This document shows positions 17,767 to 27,100 of a stretch of 64,000 bases of DNA, piece after piece. Position 1 is the first letter of the stretch. Each line of letters starts with the position of its first letter. Below the pieces are notes generated by a model, which was not told the DNA's origin, made no database searches, and saw only the letters and a list, made by a program, of their open reading frames with translations. Position numbers and translations under genes: made by a program. The DNA comes from an uncultured Verrucomicrobiota bacterium (GTDB lineage: Bacteria > Verrucomicrobiota > Verrucomicrobiia > Limisphaerales > UBA9464): the NCBI GenBank assembly GCA_903907995.1, contig CAIVQH010000020.1:1-64000 (forward strand). The letters are read 5' to 3'.

Positions 17767-18522
17767 GTGACCACAAGCTACTACACGTCGCTGCATGACT
17801 GTCCCGGCCTGCTTCGGGAAGGCCTGCCGATCATCACCTACCACAAGCTGGGTCCGCGCCCGCCCGGCACGCGGCTCAAGGGGCTGTATGTGGGCGAAGC
17901 CCTGTTTCGCCGTCAGCTGGGCGAGTGGCGCGACGCCGGCATGAATCCCGGTTCGCTGGCCGAAGCCGGCACCGCCGACGGCAATCCGCAGGGCCGGGTC
18001 GTGCTGACGTTCGATGACGGCTTTGAGAATGTGCTCCGGCACGGACTGGCGCCGCTGCGGGAACACCGCTTCCGGGCGATCCAGTTTCTCGTCGCCGATC
18101 TGCTGGGGAAAACCAACGAGTGGGAACAGCGCGAAGGTGAGGCGACCGAGCGGCTCATGGAGCCCTCCCAGGTGCGCGAATGGATGGCGGCGGGCCATGA
18201 GATCGGCGCGCACACCTGCACGCATCCGCACCTCACCCAGAGTCCCCTGGCCCAGGCGCGGGAGGAGATCACCGCCAGCCGCCGGAAGCTGGAAGACCTC
18301 TTCGGGGTTCCGGTGCAACACTTCTGCTATCCCTACGGCGACTGGAACCCGGCCGTGCGCGACCTCGTGGCCGGGGCGGGCTACCTGACGGCCTGCACCA
18401 CGGAAACCGGCGTCAACGGTGCGACGGCGGACCGGCTTGCGCTCCGCCGGCTCACCGCCCGCTACGCCTCGCGCAACTGGAAAAACCTGTGGGCGCTCGT
18501 GAAACGGAAGCTCGCACGCTGA
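17767..18522 (+). CDS. Polysaccharide deacetylase, NodB family
   Basis: A 251-residue NodB-homology protein without a clear signal peptide, starting at GTG 17767. The metal site is visible as TFDDG at about residues 80-84 and the HTCTHPHLT pair of histidines at about 150-158. FCYPYGDWN is the downstream catalytic motif. The family removes N- or O-acetyl groups from polysaccharides. It is transcribed away from the MBOAT pair, so the locus carries both acylating and deacylating functions. Confidence 0.88.
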   Translation: MTTSYYTSLHDCPGLLREGLPIITYHKLGPRPPGTRLKGLYVGEALFRRQLGEWRDAGMNPGSLAEAGTADGNPQGRVVLTFDDGFENVLRHGLAPLREHRFRAIQFLVADLLGKTNEWEQREGEATERLMEPSQVREWMAAGHEIGAHTCTHPHLTQSPLAQAREEITASRRKLEDLFGVPVQHFCYPYGDWNPAVRDLVAGAGYLTACTTETGVNGATADRLALRRLTARYASRNWKNLWALVKRKLAR

Positions 18523-18590
18523 TCCCGTCGCAAGGCCGCTGAATTCCGCCTTGCCGATGCGCGTCGGTTCCCGCGCACTTCCGACATCGC

Positions 18591-19469
18591 ATGAAATTCC
18601 CCCCGTCCTTCCGCATCCCTGTCCGCCACCTGATGGTCGCCTCGGCCCTCGCCACCCTGGCCCTCAATGCCGCGCCCATCCCGGCCGAGAACCGCATCGG
18701 CGGCGTCGCCATCGGCTGCCAGGCCTACAGCTTCAACCGCTTCACCCTCTTCGAGGCCATCGAAAAGACCGAGCAGACCGGCAGCAAGGTCATCGAGTTC
18801 TTCCCCGGCCAGGCGCTCAGCCCCGACCAGCGCGGCGTCAAGTGGGACCACAACGCCAGCGACGAGGTCATCGCGCAGGTGAAGGCCAAGCTCGCGAAGC
18901 ACGGCATCCGCGGCGTGAACTACGGCGTCGTGGGCATCCCGAACAACGAGGCGGACGCACGGAAGATTTTTGAGTTCGCCAAAAAGATGGAGCTCTACGG
19001 CCTCACGACCGAGTCCACCGAGTCCATCGACGTGATCGAGAAGCTGGTGAAGGAGTACGACATCCGCGTCGGCTACCACAACCACCCGCGCCAGCCGGAC
19101 AACCCGAACTACAAGGTCTGGGACCCGAACTACATCCTCGCGCTGGTGAAGGACCGCGACCCGCGCGTGGGCTCCTGCGCCGACATCGGCCACTGGCAGA
19201 CCAGCGGCCTGAAGCCGGTGGACTGCCTGAAGATCCTCGAGGGCCACATCATCTCGATGCACGGCAAGGAGCGCCCCGCGCTCGGCCCCGGACAGCACGA
19301 CGTGCCGTTTGGCGCGGGCGGCTCCGACATGGCCGGGGTGCTGGCGGAACTGAAGCGCCAGAACTTCGTCGGCAACATCAGCGTCGAGTACGAGTACAAC
19401 TGGGACAACTCGGTGCCCGACATCGCACAATGCGTCGGCTTCGTCCGGGGCTGGGCGGCGACGCACTGA
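18591..19469 (+). CDS. Secreted sugar phosphate isomerase/epimerase-like TIM barrel
   Basis: A 292-residue protein with an N-terminal signal peptide (to about residue 32, cut near LNAAPIPAE) and a xylose isomerase-like TIM barrel (AP_endonuc_2). Candidate metal ligands are Glu in KVIEFFPG, His in VGYHNHP, Asp in CADIGHW, His in SMHGKER and Glu in SVEYEYNWD. Exported members of this family are common in Verrucomicrobiota and Planctomycetota; their substrates are mostly unknown. Downstream are two small secreted hypotheticals. Confidence 0.83.
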   Translation: MKFPPSFRIPVRHLMVASALATLALNAAPIPAENRIGGVAIGCQAYSFNRFTLFEAIEKTEQTGSKVIEFFPGQALSPDQRGVKWDHNASDEVIAQVKAKLAKHGIRGVNYGVVGIPNNEADARKIFEFAKKMELYGLTTESTESIDVIEKLVKEYDIRVGYHNHPRQPDNPNYKVWDPNYILALVKDRDPRVGSCADIGHWQTSGLKPVDCLKILEGHIISMHGKERPALGPGQHDVPFGAGGSDMAGVLAELKRQNFVGNISVEYEYNWDNSVPDIAQCVGFVRGWAATH

Positions 19470-19529
19470 GGTGGTGACAGGCGGAGCCGGGCCGGCTTAA
19501 GTGGGCTCGTTCATGGAGGCGAACGTACC

Positions 19530-20051
19530 ATGAAACGCAAACTTACCGGCCCGGCCTGCCTCTTGGTTCTGGCCTCCGTGCAACTGGTCGCCGAGGAATC
19601 GGCGCGCGGTCGGCTGGAGGATTTTCGGACTCCCATCTTCCAGGCGCACCCAATCACCGCCGCCATCGCGACTGCGGACACGGAAAACCCCAAGCCCCTC
19701 GCGGAAGTGACGGCGGACCGTCCCCCGCCCCGCCTGTCCCTCACGCCGGCGACCGTTACGTTCGGAACCGAATTTTCCAACGGCAACCATTCTTCCTCCT
19801 ACTCCGGCTCGGTGCTCATGGAGAAGCAGATGGAGCGAATCCGGGCCGACTGGACGGCCCAGGATGCGGTCCGGCTGGAACGTGTGCGCCGCCTCGAGGT
19901 ACCCGTAAATCGCGCCATGTATTACGTCTTTCCGGAGGCGCAAACCTTCCGGGTGGGGCATCACGAAATGGGCGGCGGCCTCATCAACGCCATCAAGCAG
20001 CGGAACCCGTTCTGCCTGTTCGATCAGAATTTCTTCCTCTGGAGCTTTTAG
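19530..20051 (+). CDS. Hypothetical secreted protein
   Basis: A 173-residue protein with a signal peptide (MKRKLTGPACLLVLASVQLVAEE, shown in part: cut after about residue 21). The rest has no domain I recognise; it is soluble in character, with a Ser/Asn-rich stretch (FSNGNHSSSYSGS) in the middle and an aromatic C-terminus (FDQNFFLWSF). The next gene encodes another small exported protein ending in phenylalanine, and the two may work together. Confidence 0.6.
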   Translation: MKRKLTGPACLLVLASVQLVAEESARGRLEDFRTPIFQAHPITAAIATADTENPKPLAEVTADRPPPRLSLTPATVTFGTEFSNGNHSSSYSGSVLMEKQMERIRADWTAQDAVRLERVRRLEVPVNRAMYYVFPEAQTFRVGHHEMGGGLINAIKQRNPFCLFDQNFFLWSF

Positions 20052-20122
20052 GCCCGCCTCATGTTGAACAAGTGCCCCCGGTAAGTCGTCTGTACCGGTG
20101 TATGTGGGGAACGCATCGAATC

Positions 20123-20557
20123 ATGAGGCGCTGGGTGGCGCTGCTAGGAATCGTCGGCCTGAGCTGGCTGGGGCTTAATTACGCCTCGCAGTCGGCCCCC
20201 AACTCGTCCGAACCCAAACCGGTTGCCTTTTCTTTATCGGTTACCGCCCACCAGGAGGCCGATCCGGCCACGGTCTCTGAACCCGCCCCGCTGACGGTGG
20301 AAAACACGGGCTTTGATTCCACCCCGGCCTCCCTGCACAGCAACCGGCTGCTGGCCGACTGGCGTAACTGTGACCAGTCACGCTGGATCACCTCCCCGTG
20401 GATCTCAATGCTTACCGGAGTCGTGGACCCGCTCTTTACCAAGACCGACGGCCTGCATTTTTACAATCCGAACGTGCAGGATTCCTTCCGTGATTCGATG
20501 CGCCGGCCGGCTTCGTTCGCCATTTCCGGCGGGTTGAAGTTCTCCCGGTCGTTCTAA
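20123..20557 (+). CDS. Hypothetical secreted or membrane-anchored protein
   Basis: A 144-residue protein starting at ATG 20123 (MRRWVALLGIVGLSW); the in-frame GTG at 20072 would add 17 residues before the hydrophobic segment and seems less likely. The first 20 residues form a signal or anchor helix. The mature part has a DGLHFYNPNVQDSF segment and ends KFSRSF. No family recognised. Codon positions look coding (GC-rich third bases), and it follows the preceding exported protein by 71 bases. Confidence 0.55.
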   Translation: MRRWVALLGIVGLSWLGLNYASQSAPNSSEPKPVAFSLSVTAHQEADPATVSEPAPLTVENTGFDSTPASLHSNRLLADWRNCDQSRWITSPWISMLTGVVDPLFTKTDGLHFYNPNVQDSFRDSMRRPASFAISGGLKFSRSF

Positions 20558-20600
20558 ACCTCCGGATTCCGCGGGCCGGTGACTTCGGAGGGCGAGTCAA

Positions 20601-20747
20601 TCCACCCTAACCCTCTCCCGCTGGGAGAGGGAACAGCGGGGAATACCGTTGGCTGATCGAAAATTCTCCGGCCAATTCCGCGCCCGCCTTCGCCGACCGA
20701 CGGGCGACCATTCCCCCTCTCCCAGCGGGAGAGGGCAGGGGTGAGGG
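20601..20747. repeat. MITE-like palindromic element, family B, copy 1
   Basis: Two hairpins with arms CCCTCTCCC/GGGAGAGGG at 20611-20631 and 20715-20735 flank a central part with CTCCGGCCA followed by GCGCC. The right end reads GGGGTGAGGG. The same arrangement, in the same orientation, occurs at 63744-63896. Such two-hairpin units of about 150 bases suggest a non-autonomous mobile element. It occupies much of the 362-base gap before gap. Confidence 0.65.
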
Positions 20748-20840
20748 AGAACGGCCACCCAACTCCGCCCCGCTCCCAACACCCGTGGCCAACCACAGTG
20801 AAAAGCGGCGCCCCCTGGCCGGCCGGGTTAAAATCATCCG

Positions 20841-20868
20841 TTGACCCCCCGACTGCCGCCATTAGGCT
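20841..20868 (+). promoter_or_regulatory. Candidate sigma-70 promoter of gap
   Basis: TTGACC at 20841-20846 and TAGGCT at 20863-20868 are separated by 16 bases. A start site near 20875 would give a 45-base leader to the ATG at 20920. The leader is AT-rich and shows no strong Shine-Dalgarno sequence. Confidence 0.45.
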
Positions 20869-20898
20869 CCGCGCGTTTATTGCGAATTGATTTGGTAA

Positions 20899-21984
<1,086 letters not shown>

Positions 21985-22002
21985 GCCACCGGTGAGAAAA
22001 TC

Positions 22003-22031
22003 AAAGCGGCCCGCTGAGGGCCGCTTTTTTT
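22003..22031 (+). terminator. Intrinsic terminator of gap
   Basis: AAAGCGGCC and GGCCGCTTT form a stem around CGCTGAG, followed by a run of T, starting 19 bases after the gap stop codon. Confidence 0.85.
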
Positions 22032-22128
22032 GTTGCCGTTGAGGGAGCGCGGGTGTGGGCAACACCCCACCCACAGCAACTTCCGATCGCCGGAAGAGGC
22101 TTCGGGAAAACGGATGCCTCCGGAGCGA

Positions 22129-22178
22129 GTCCCGGTGCTGCGGCTGGTCCTCCGGACACAGCCGCGCTCCGCCCCAAT
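22129..22178. repeat. Short palindromic element
   Basis: GCGGCTG and CAGCCGC face each other around GTCCTCCGGACA within 22135-22170. The surrounding 22032-22318 holds no gene; other parts (GGGTGTGGGCAACACCC at 22051-22067) also form a hairpin. Probably another dispersed intergenic palindrome. Confidence 0.45.
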
Positions 22179-22318
22179 ATCTGCCTGCCATCCTTTTCGG
22201 AAGAATCTGGCCAAGCGGAAACCCGTGGAGAAGACTTCCGCCTGACCGTCCATCTGTGCTCCCAATCTGAAAACCTTGAACGAAGGCACCGAACCGCTGC
22301 CGCGCTGACTCCCTGTCC

Positions 22319-23566
22319 ATGCAGACCCGCAAACCCGCCCTCGGCTTCATCTTCATCACGCTGCTGCTCGATATCCTCGGGTTCGGCCTGATCATCCCGA
22401 TCCTGCCGAAGCTCATCGAGCAGTTGCAGCACAGCACCACTTCCTCGGCGGCGCACATGTATGGCGCGCTCACCGGCGTGTATGCGCTGATGCAGTTCCT
22501 GTTCGCGTCGGTGCTCGGCAGCCTGTCGGACCGCTTTGGCCGCCGGCCGGTCATCCTAGTGTCGCTGTTCGGCTCGGCGGTGGACTTCCTGTTCATGGCG
22601 CTCGCTCCGAACGTGCCGTGGTTCTTCATCGGACGTGTCATCAACGGGATCAGCGGCGCGAACATCACCACGGCGACGGCCTATATCGCCGACATCAGCC
22701 CGCCGGAAAAGCGGGCGGCCAACTTTGGCATCATCGGGGCCGCGTTCGGCGTGGGCTTCATCCTCGGGCCGGCACTGGGCGGCTGGCTGGGTGAGTACAA
22801 CCTGCGACTGCCATTCTTCGTGGCCGCCGGGCTGACCTTCGCCAACTGGCTCTATGGCTACTTCGTGCTGCCCGAATCGCTCGCGCTGGAAAACCGCCGC
22901 GCGTTTTCCTGGAAGCGGGCCAACCCGGTCGGCTCGCTGACCGCGCTTGGCCACTACCCGCTCGTGCTGCGGCTCGCGGTGTCCCTGTTCCTGATCAACA
23001 TCGCGCAGTTCATGCTGCACAGCACCTGGGCGCTCTACACCGCCTACCGCTACAGCTGGTCGCCCAGGCAGATCGGCCTTTCCCTCGCCTTTGTCGGCCT
23101 GATGACTGCGCTGGTGCAGGGCGGGCTCACCCGCCGGATCATTCCCAAGCTGGGCGAACGCCGCGCGATCCTGCTCGGTTTCAGCATCTCCTCGGTGTGC
23201 TACCTCGGCTATGCGTTCGCCCCGCACGGCTGGGTCATTTACATCGTGCTCGCCTTCGGGTGCCTCGCGGGCATCGGCGGACCCGCCACGCAGGGACTGA
23301 TCTCCCGCAATGTGCCCGCGAACGAACAGGGTGCCGTGCAGGGCGCACTGACCAGCCTCTCCAGCCTCGGGCAGATCATCGCCCCGCTCGTGTCCACAAA
23401 CCTCTTCGGCTGGTTCATCGGACCGCAGGCGCCGGCGCATCTGCCCGGTGTAGCCTTCATTCTGTCATCCGTGGCCACCGTAGTGGCCTTGGTGCTGGCG
23501 GTCCGTTCGTTTCAGGATCACGCCGCCCCGGCTGCCCCGGGAACTCCGGCTCCTGCGGCCGGCTGA
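22319..23566 (+). CDS. MFS transporter, TetA-like drug/H+ antiporter
   Basis: A 415-residue major facilitator protein with about 12 membrane helices. The loop 2-3 motif A is [14 protein letters not shown]; a second copy in the other half is degenerate. [19 protein letters not shown] at the start is typical of the TCR/Tet (DHA1) group. It probably exports small molecules with proton exchange; the substrate cannot be predicted and resistance should not be assumed. Monocistronic by spacing. Confidence 0.87.
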   Translation: MQTRKPALGFIFITLLLDILGFGLIIPILPKLIEQLQHSTTSSAAHMYGALTGVYALMQFLFASVLGSLSDRFGRRPVILVSLFGSAVDFLFMALAPNVPWFFIGRVINGISGANITTATAYIADISPPEKRAANFGIIGAAFGVGFILGPALGGWLGEYNLRLPFFVAAGLTFANWLYGYFVLPESLALENRRAFSWKRANPVGSLTALGHYPLVLRLAVSLFLINIAQFMLHSTWALYTAYRYSWSPRQIGLSLAFVGLMTALVQGGLTRRIIPKLGERRAILLGFSISSVCYLGYAFAPHGWVIYIVLAFGCLAGIGGPATQGLISRNVPANEQGAVQGALTSLSSLGQIIAPLVSTNLFGWFIGPQAPAHLPGVAFILSSVATVVALVLAVRSFQDHAAPAAPGTPAPAAG

Positions 23567-23640
23567 CCTTCGCGCCGGGCTGAGGCGGGAATTTCGCTGG
23601 CCTCCTATTCACACCGGGCGGATGCTTTGGACTTCACGCC

Positions 23641-25425
23641 ATGCAAAATCCGCTTCGCCCCATTCTGACCTTGGCCGTCGCACTGTTCGCCAGCTGCCTG
23701 CTCTTTGCCGAGGAATACAAGCTCGGCCCCGAATCTACCGAACGCGCCCCCGGCGTGCCCAAGGGTCGCGTCGAGAAGTTCCAGTACACGGAGTCGAAGG
23801 TCTTCCCCGACACGACACGCAGTTGCTGGATCTACATCCCCGCGCAGTATGACGGCTCCAAGCCCGCCGCGCTGATGGTCTTTCAGGATGGCGGCGGCTA
23901 CGTGAGCGAGACGGGCAGCCAGCGTGTGCCCATCGTCTTCGACAACCTGATCGCTAAGGGCGACATGCCGGTGACCATCGGCGTCTTCATCGACCCCGGC
24001 GTGCGTACCGCGCCCGATTCCTCCGCCGCCGGGGCGAACAACCGCAGCAACCGCAGCTTCGAGTACGACTCGCTCGGCGGGGCCTACGCGAAGTTTCTCA
24101 TCAGCGAGTTCCTGCCCTACGTCACGCAGAAGTACGGCGTGAAAATCACGGATGATCCCGAACTGCGCGCCACGTGCGGCATGAGCAGCGGCGCGATCTG
24201 CGCCTTCACGGTCGCGTGGGAGCGGCCCGACCAGTTCCGCAAGGTGCTCTCGCAGATCGGCAGCTTCACCAACATCCGGGGCGGCAATGTCTATCCCTCG
24301 TGGATCCGCAAGACGGAGCGCAAGCCCATCCGCGTGTTCCTGCAGGATGGCTCGAACGACCTCAACAACCTCCACGGCAACTGGCCCCTCGCCAACCAGG
24401 AGATGGCCAGCGCCCTGGGCTTCATGGGCTATGATTACCAGTTTGTGCTCGGCACCGGCAGCCACAGCGGCACGCACGGCGGCGTGATCCTGCCCGACAC
24501 GCTCCGCTGGCTCTGGCGCCCGGCGCTCGCCGAGCTCCCCAAGCCCCTGACGAAGGATAACCTCGGCGGCGACGAGGCGCTCTCCAAGGTGCTCGCCGAT
24601 GGCGGCAGGCCCGGCGATTGGGAACTCATCGGCGAGGGCTACGGCTTCACGGATGCCGCCTGCGGTGATGCCGAGGGAAACTTCTACTTCAGTGACCTTG
24701 GCAAATCCCTGCTCTACCGCGTGGGTGCCAATGAGACCAAGCCCACCGTCTGGCTCGAAGGCGGGCCGAAAATCAGCGGCCTCAAGTTCGGTCCGGACGG
24801 CAAGATGTACGCCTGCGTGCAGGGCACGGGGACCAACAACGTGAAGCGCATCATCGTCATCGATCCTGCCACGAAGCAGATCGAGACCGTCGCCACGGAT
24901 GTCCAGCCCAACGACCTGATCGTGTCCAAGGCCGGCTGGATTTATTTCACCGACACCGGCGAAGGCCAGGTCGTCGGCGTGCCCACGAGCGCACGCAACC
25001 TGAACCGTCCGCACCCGGTCGCCGGCGGCATCAACAAACCCAACGGCATCGGCCTCACGCCCGACCAGCGCCAGCTTGTCGTGAGTGAGTACGGTGGCAC
25101 CAACGCTTGGACCTTCCTAATCGCGGACAACGGCTCCCTGCGCGGCGGTGAGAAGAACATGGAACTGCGCGCCCAGGTCGGAAAGACCGACAGCGGCGGC
25201 GACGGCCTCACCACCGACGCCCAGGGCCGCGCCTGGATCACCAGCAACCTGGGCATCCAGATGTTCGACGCCAATGGCCGCATGGGCGGCATCGTGTCGC
25301 GCCCGCAGGAGAAAGGCACCGTGAGCTGCGCCTTCGCCGGGCCCGGCCGCAGCTACCTCTACGTGTGCAGCAGCGACAAGGTCTATCGCCGCAAGACGCT
25401 CGTGGAAGGCGCGAAGGTGCCGTAA
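23641..25425 (+). CDS. Secreted esterase / SMP-30 gluconolactonase fusion
   Basis: A 594-residue protein with a signal peptide (to about residue 22). The first half (about 35-300) is an enterochelin esterase-like alpha/beta hydrolase: WIYIPAQYDGSKPAALMVFQ, the nucleophile in CGMSSGAICAF, and a late histidine in GSHSGTHGG. The second half (about 320-590) is an SMP-30/gluconolactonase beta-propeller: GLKFGPDGKMYACVQG, TDTGEGQV, GGINKPNGIGLTPD, DAQGRAWITSNLG. The domains are in frame with no internal stop. The combination suggests stepwise hydrolysis of an ester and a lactone on plant-type carbohydrate in the periplasm; this is inference. Confidence 0.85.
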   Translation: MQNPLRPILTLAVALFASCLLFAEEYKLGPESTERAPGVPKGRVEKFQYTESKVFPDTTRSCWIYIPAQYDGSKPAALMVFQDGGGYVSETGSQRVPIVFDNLIAKGDMPVTIGVFIDPGVRTAPDSSAAGANNRSNRSFEYDSLGGAYAKFLISEFLPYVTQKYGVKITDDPELRATCGMSSGAICAFTVAWERPDQFRKVLSQIGSFTNIRGGNVYPSWIRKTERKPIRVFLQDGSNDLNNLHGNWPLANQEMASALGFMGYDYQFVLGTGSHSGTHGGVILPDTLRWLWRPALAELPKPLTKDNLGGDEALSKVLADGGRPGDWELIGEGYGFTDAACGDAEGNFYFSDLGKSLLYRVGANETKPTVWLEGGPKISGLKFGPDGKMYACVQGTGTNNVKRIIVIDPATKQIETVATDVQPNDLIVSKAGWIYFTDTGEGQVVGVPTSARNLNRPHPVAGGINKPNGIGLTPDQRQLVVSEYGGTNAWTFLIADNGSLRGGEKNMELRAQVGKTDSGGDGLTTDAQGRAWITSNLGIQMFDANGRMGGIVSRPQEKGTVSCAFAGPGRSYLYVCSSDKVYRRKTLVEGAKVP

Positions 25426-25431
25426 GGCCGC

Positions 25432-26856
25432 ATGCGCAAATTCGTCGGCCTGCTGTTTGCATTTGTTGTCCTCCTGGGCCTGCTGGCTGGGTTATGCGAT
25501 CGGCTATGGCGTTCACATGTGGCGCGACGCGAACTGAGCGAGCCCCGCGTCGGCTCAGTTTCGCTAGGCCGCTGGCTGTTGGATAACCCCTACTCGGTGC
25601 CCGATACGGCAGCCCAGGAGACGCTGGCTCGCGCGGGCGGGAGCGCAGTGCCCGTTTTGGTGCGGGTGGCTGAACAGGGCCTGTCACCGTTTGAGCTTCG
25701 TTTTTTCCTGCTCTGGCAAAACCACCTGCCCCCTCCCCTGCGAAAGGCGACTGCCCGCTGGATCACGGCTGACCCAAACCGATCGGCCAAGGCGATGTTG
25801 CTGCTCGGTAGTCTCGGCTCCGAGGCTTCTAATGCCGTGCCCGCTCTCCTGCGTCTGGCCCGGGTTGATTTTATGGGTACCGGGCAGCACGCCCGGATCG
25901 CCCTCTTGAACATTGCCCCGCAAGATCCGGACGTTCGAGCGCTCGAACTTGCCTGGCTGAACTCGGAATCCATCGCCGCATCCTATTTCTTTCGGGAAGC
26001 GAATTGCACCTATCAGGAAGCTCTGCCGATCCTGTTGGGGGCGATCAGGAGGAATCCTGCCGTCGCCGGCAACGAATTGCAGGTCTTGGCGCAATATGGG
26101 GAGGCCGCGTCCAACGCTCTGCCCATCTTGCGGAGCATCTTAAAAAACGGGCAAGGGGATGCCCTCTCCGTTCTGCAAGCCATGGGACCGCCGGCCGCGC
26201 CCGCAGTCGCGGAACTGGCGGGTAAATTCGGCATCACGGAGGCCACGGACATACAAATCCTGGACGCTTTGCGACGGATCGGTCCGGGAGCCGCCGTGAC
26301 CTTGCCCGAGGTGGGACATTACTTGACCGCCACCAATCCACTCACCCGACTGCTTGCGGAAGCCACTGTCGCCAGTCTTCACGGGGAACCCACCGCCGTC
26401 CTCCCCAGTTTCCAACGCACATTGGAGGCACACCGCCCTTTCAGCGCCGAGTACGATCCCCACTTCCCCCGCTTGCACGACTCTGTCACATACAGTCTCG
26501 GTCCGCGCCAGATGGCCTGCTGGATCGCGGGCGAGATGGGCTCTACGGCGGCTTCGATTCTTCCCTCTCTGGAGGCCTGTTTTGATGATGAGCGCGAGTT
26601 GATGCGAATTATGGCGGCGTGGGGCCATTGGCGGATCGCTCACCGGGCCGACAAAGTTCTGCCCGTGTTGCAAGCGGTCCTGCGCATTCCGAACCCTCCT
26701 GCCCGGGAACTGGCCATTCATGTCCTGTCCGAAATTGGACCTCCCGCCGCCGCCGCCGAGCCCGACCTGCAGGCCATCATGACCGCCGATCTGAATACCC
26801 GTCGGTTGGTGAACCTGGCGCTCACCGAAATCCATCGGACCCAGCAGCCGAAATGA
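25432..26856 (+). CDS. HEAT-repeat protein with N-terminal anchor
   Basis: A 474-residue protein starting 6 bases after the esterase stop. One N-terminal helix (about residues 3-23) is a signal or anchor. The rest is a series of alpha-helical repeats of 35-40 residues with the AVP/APAV pattern of PBS-lyase/HEAT repeats (GSAVPVLVRVA, SNAVPALLRLA, SNALPILRSIL, APAVAELAGKF, AVTLPEVGHYL). Function is probably protein binding. Its third-position GC is visibly lower than in the genes either side, so it may have a different history. It is likely cotranscribed with the esterase fusion. Confidence 0.75.
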   Translation: MRKFVGLLFAFVVLLGLLAGLCDRLWRSHVARRELSEPRVGSVSLGRWLLDNPYSVPDTAAQETLARAGGSAVPVLVRVAEQGLSPFELRFFLLWQNHLPPPLRKATARWITADPNRSAKAMLLLGSLGSEASNAVPALLRLARVDFMGTGQHARIALLNIAPQDPDVRALELAWLNSESIAASYFFREANCTYQEALPILLGAIRRNPAVAGNELQVLAQYGEAASNALPILRSILKNGQGDALSVLQAMGPPAAPAVAELAGKFGITEATDIQILDALRRIGPGAAVTLPEVGHYLTATNPLTRLLAEATVASLHGEPTAVLPSFQRTLEAHRPFSAEYDPHFPRLHDSVTYSLGPRQMACWIAGEMGSTAASILPSLEACFDDERELMRIMAAWGHWRIAHRADKVLPVLQAVLRIPNPPARELAIHVLSEIGPPAAAAEPDLQAIMTADLNTRRLVNLALTEIHRTQQPK

Positions 26857-26887
26857 CCATTACGGCAGGCGTCCACCCCGCAATCAT

Positions 26888-27026
26888 GGGAGAGCGCGGT
26901 TCCACCCGCGCTCCATCGTTTTCTCCGCCGAACGCCTTGAAAATCCAGGACGTGAGGCGGCCCAAGGGTTAATTCACACGACGCCGGCAGGAAACAGTTT
27001 CGGCGCGGGTGGAACCGCACCCTCCC
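26888..27026. repeat. Palindromic intergenic element, family F
   Basis: The segment at 26888-26914 (core GCGCGGTTCCACCCGCGC) is matched in inverted orientation at 27002-27026 (core GCGCGGGTGGAACCGC). Each arm can also fold on itself. It lies in the 244-base gap between the HEAT-repeat and kinase genes. No gene seen here. Confidence 0.65.
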
Positions 27027-27100
27027 AAGGATGGTGTTTGCTCGGCGCGTGGTAACTCTTTGGCATTTCGCGCCAAGTCGGCCATGCTGGCGTCCTCAGC

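Noticed and set aside
23605-25014. A 469-codon frame antisense to the esterase/SMP-30 fusion
   Set aside because: Same cause: the sense protein has two complete domains, the antisense none.
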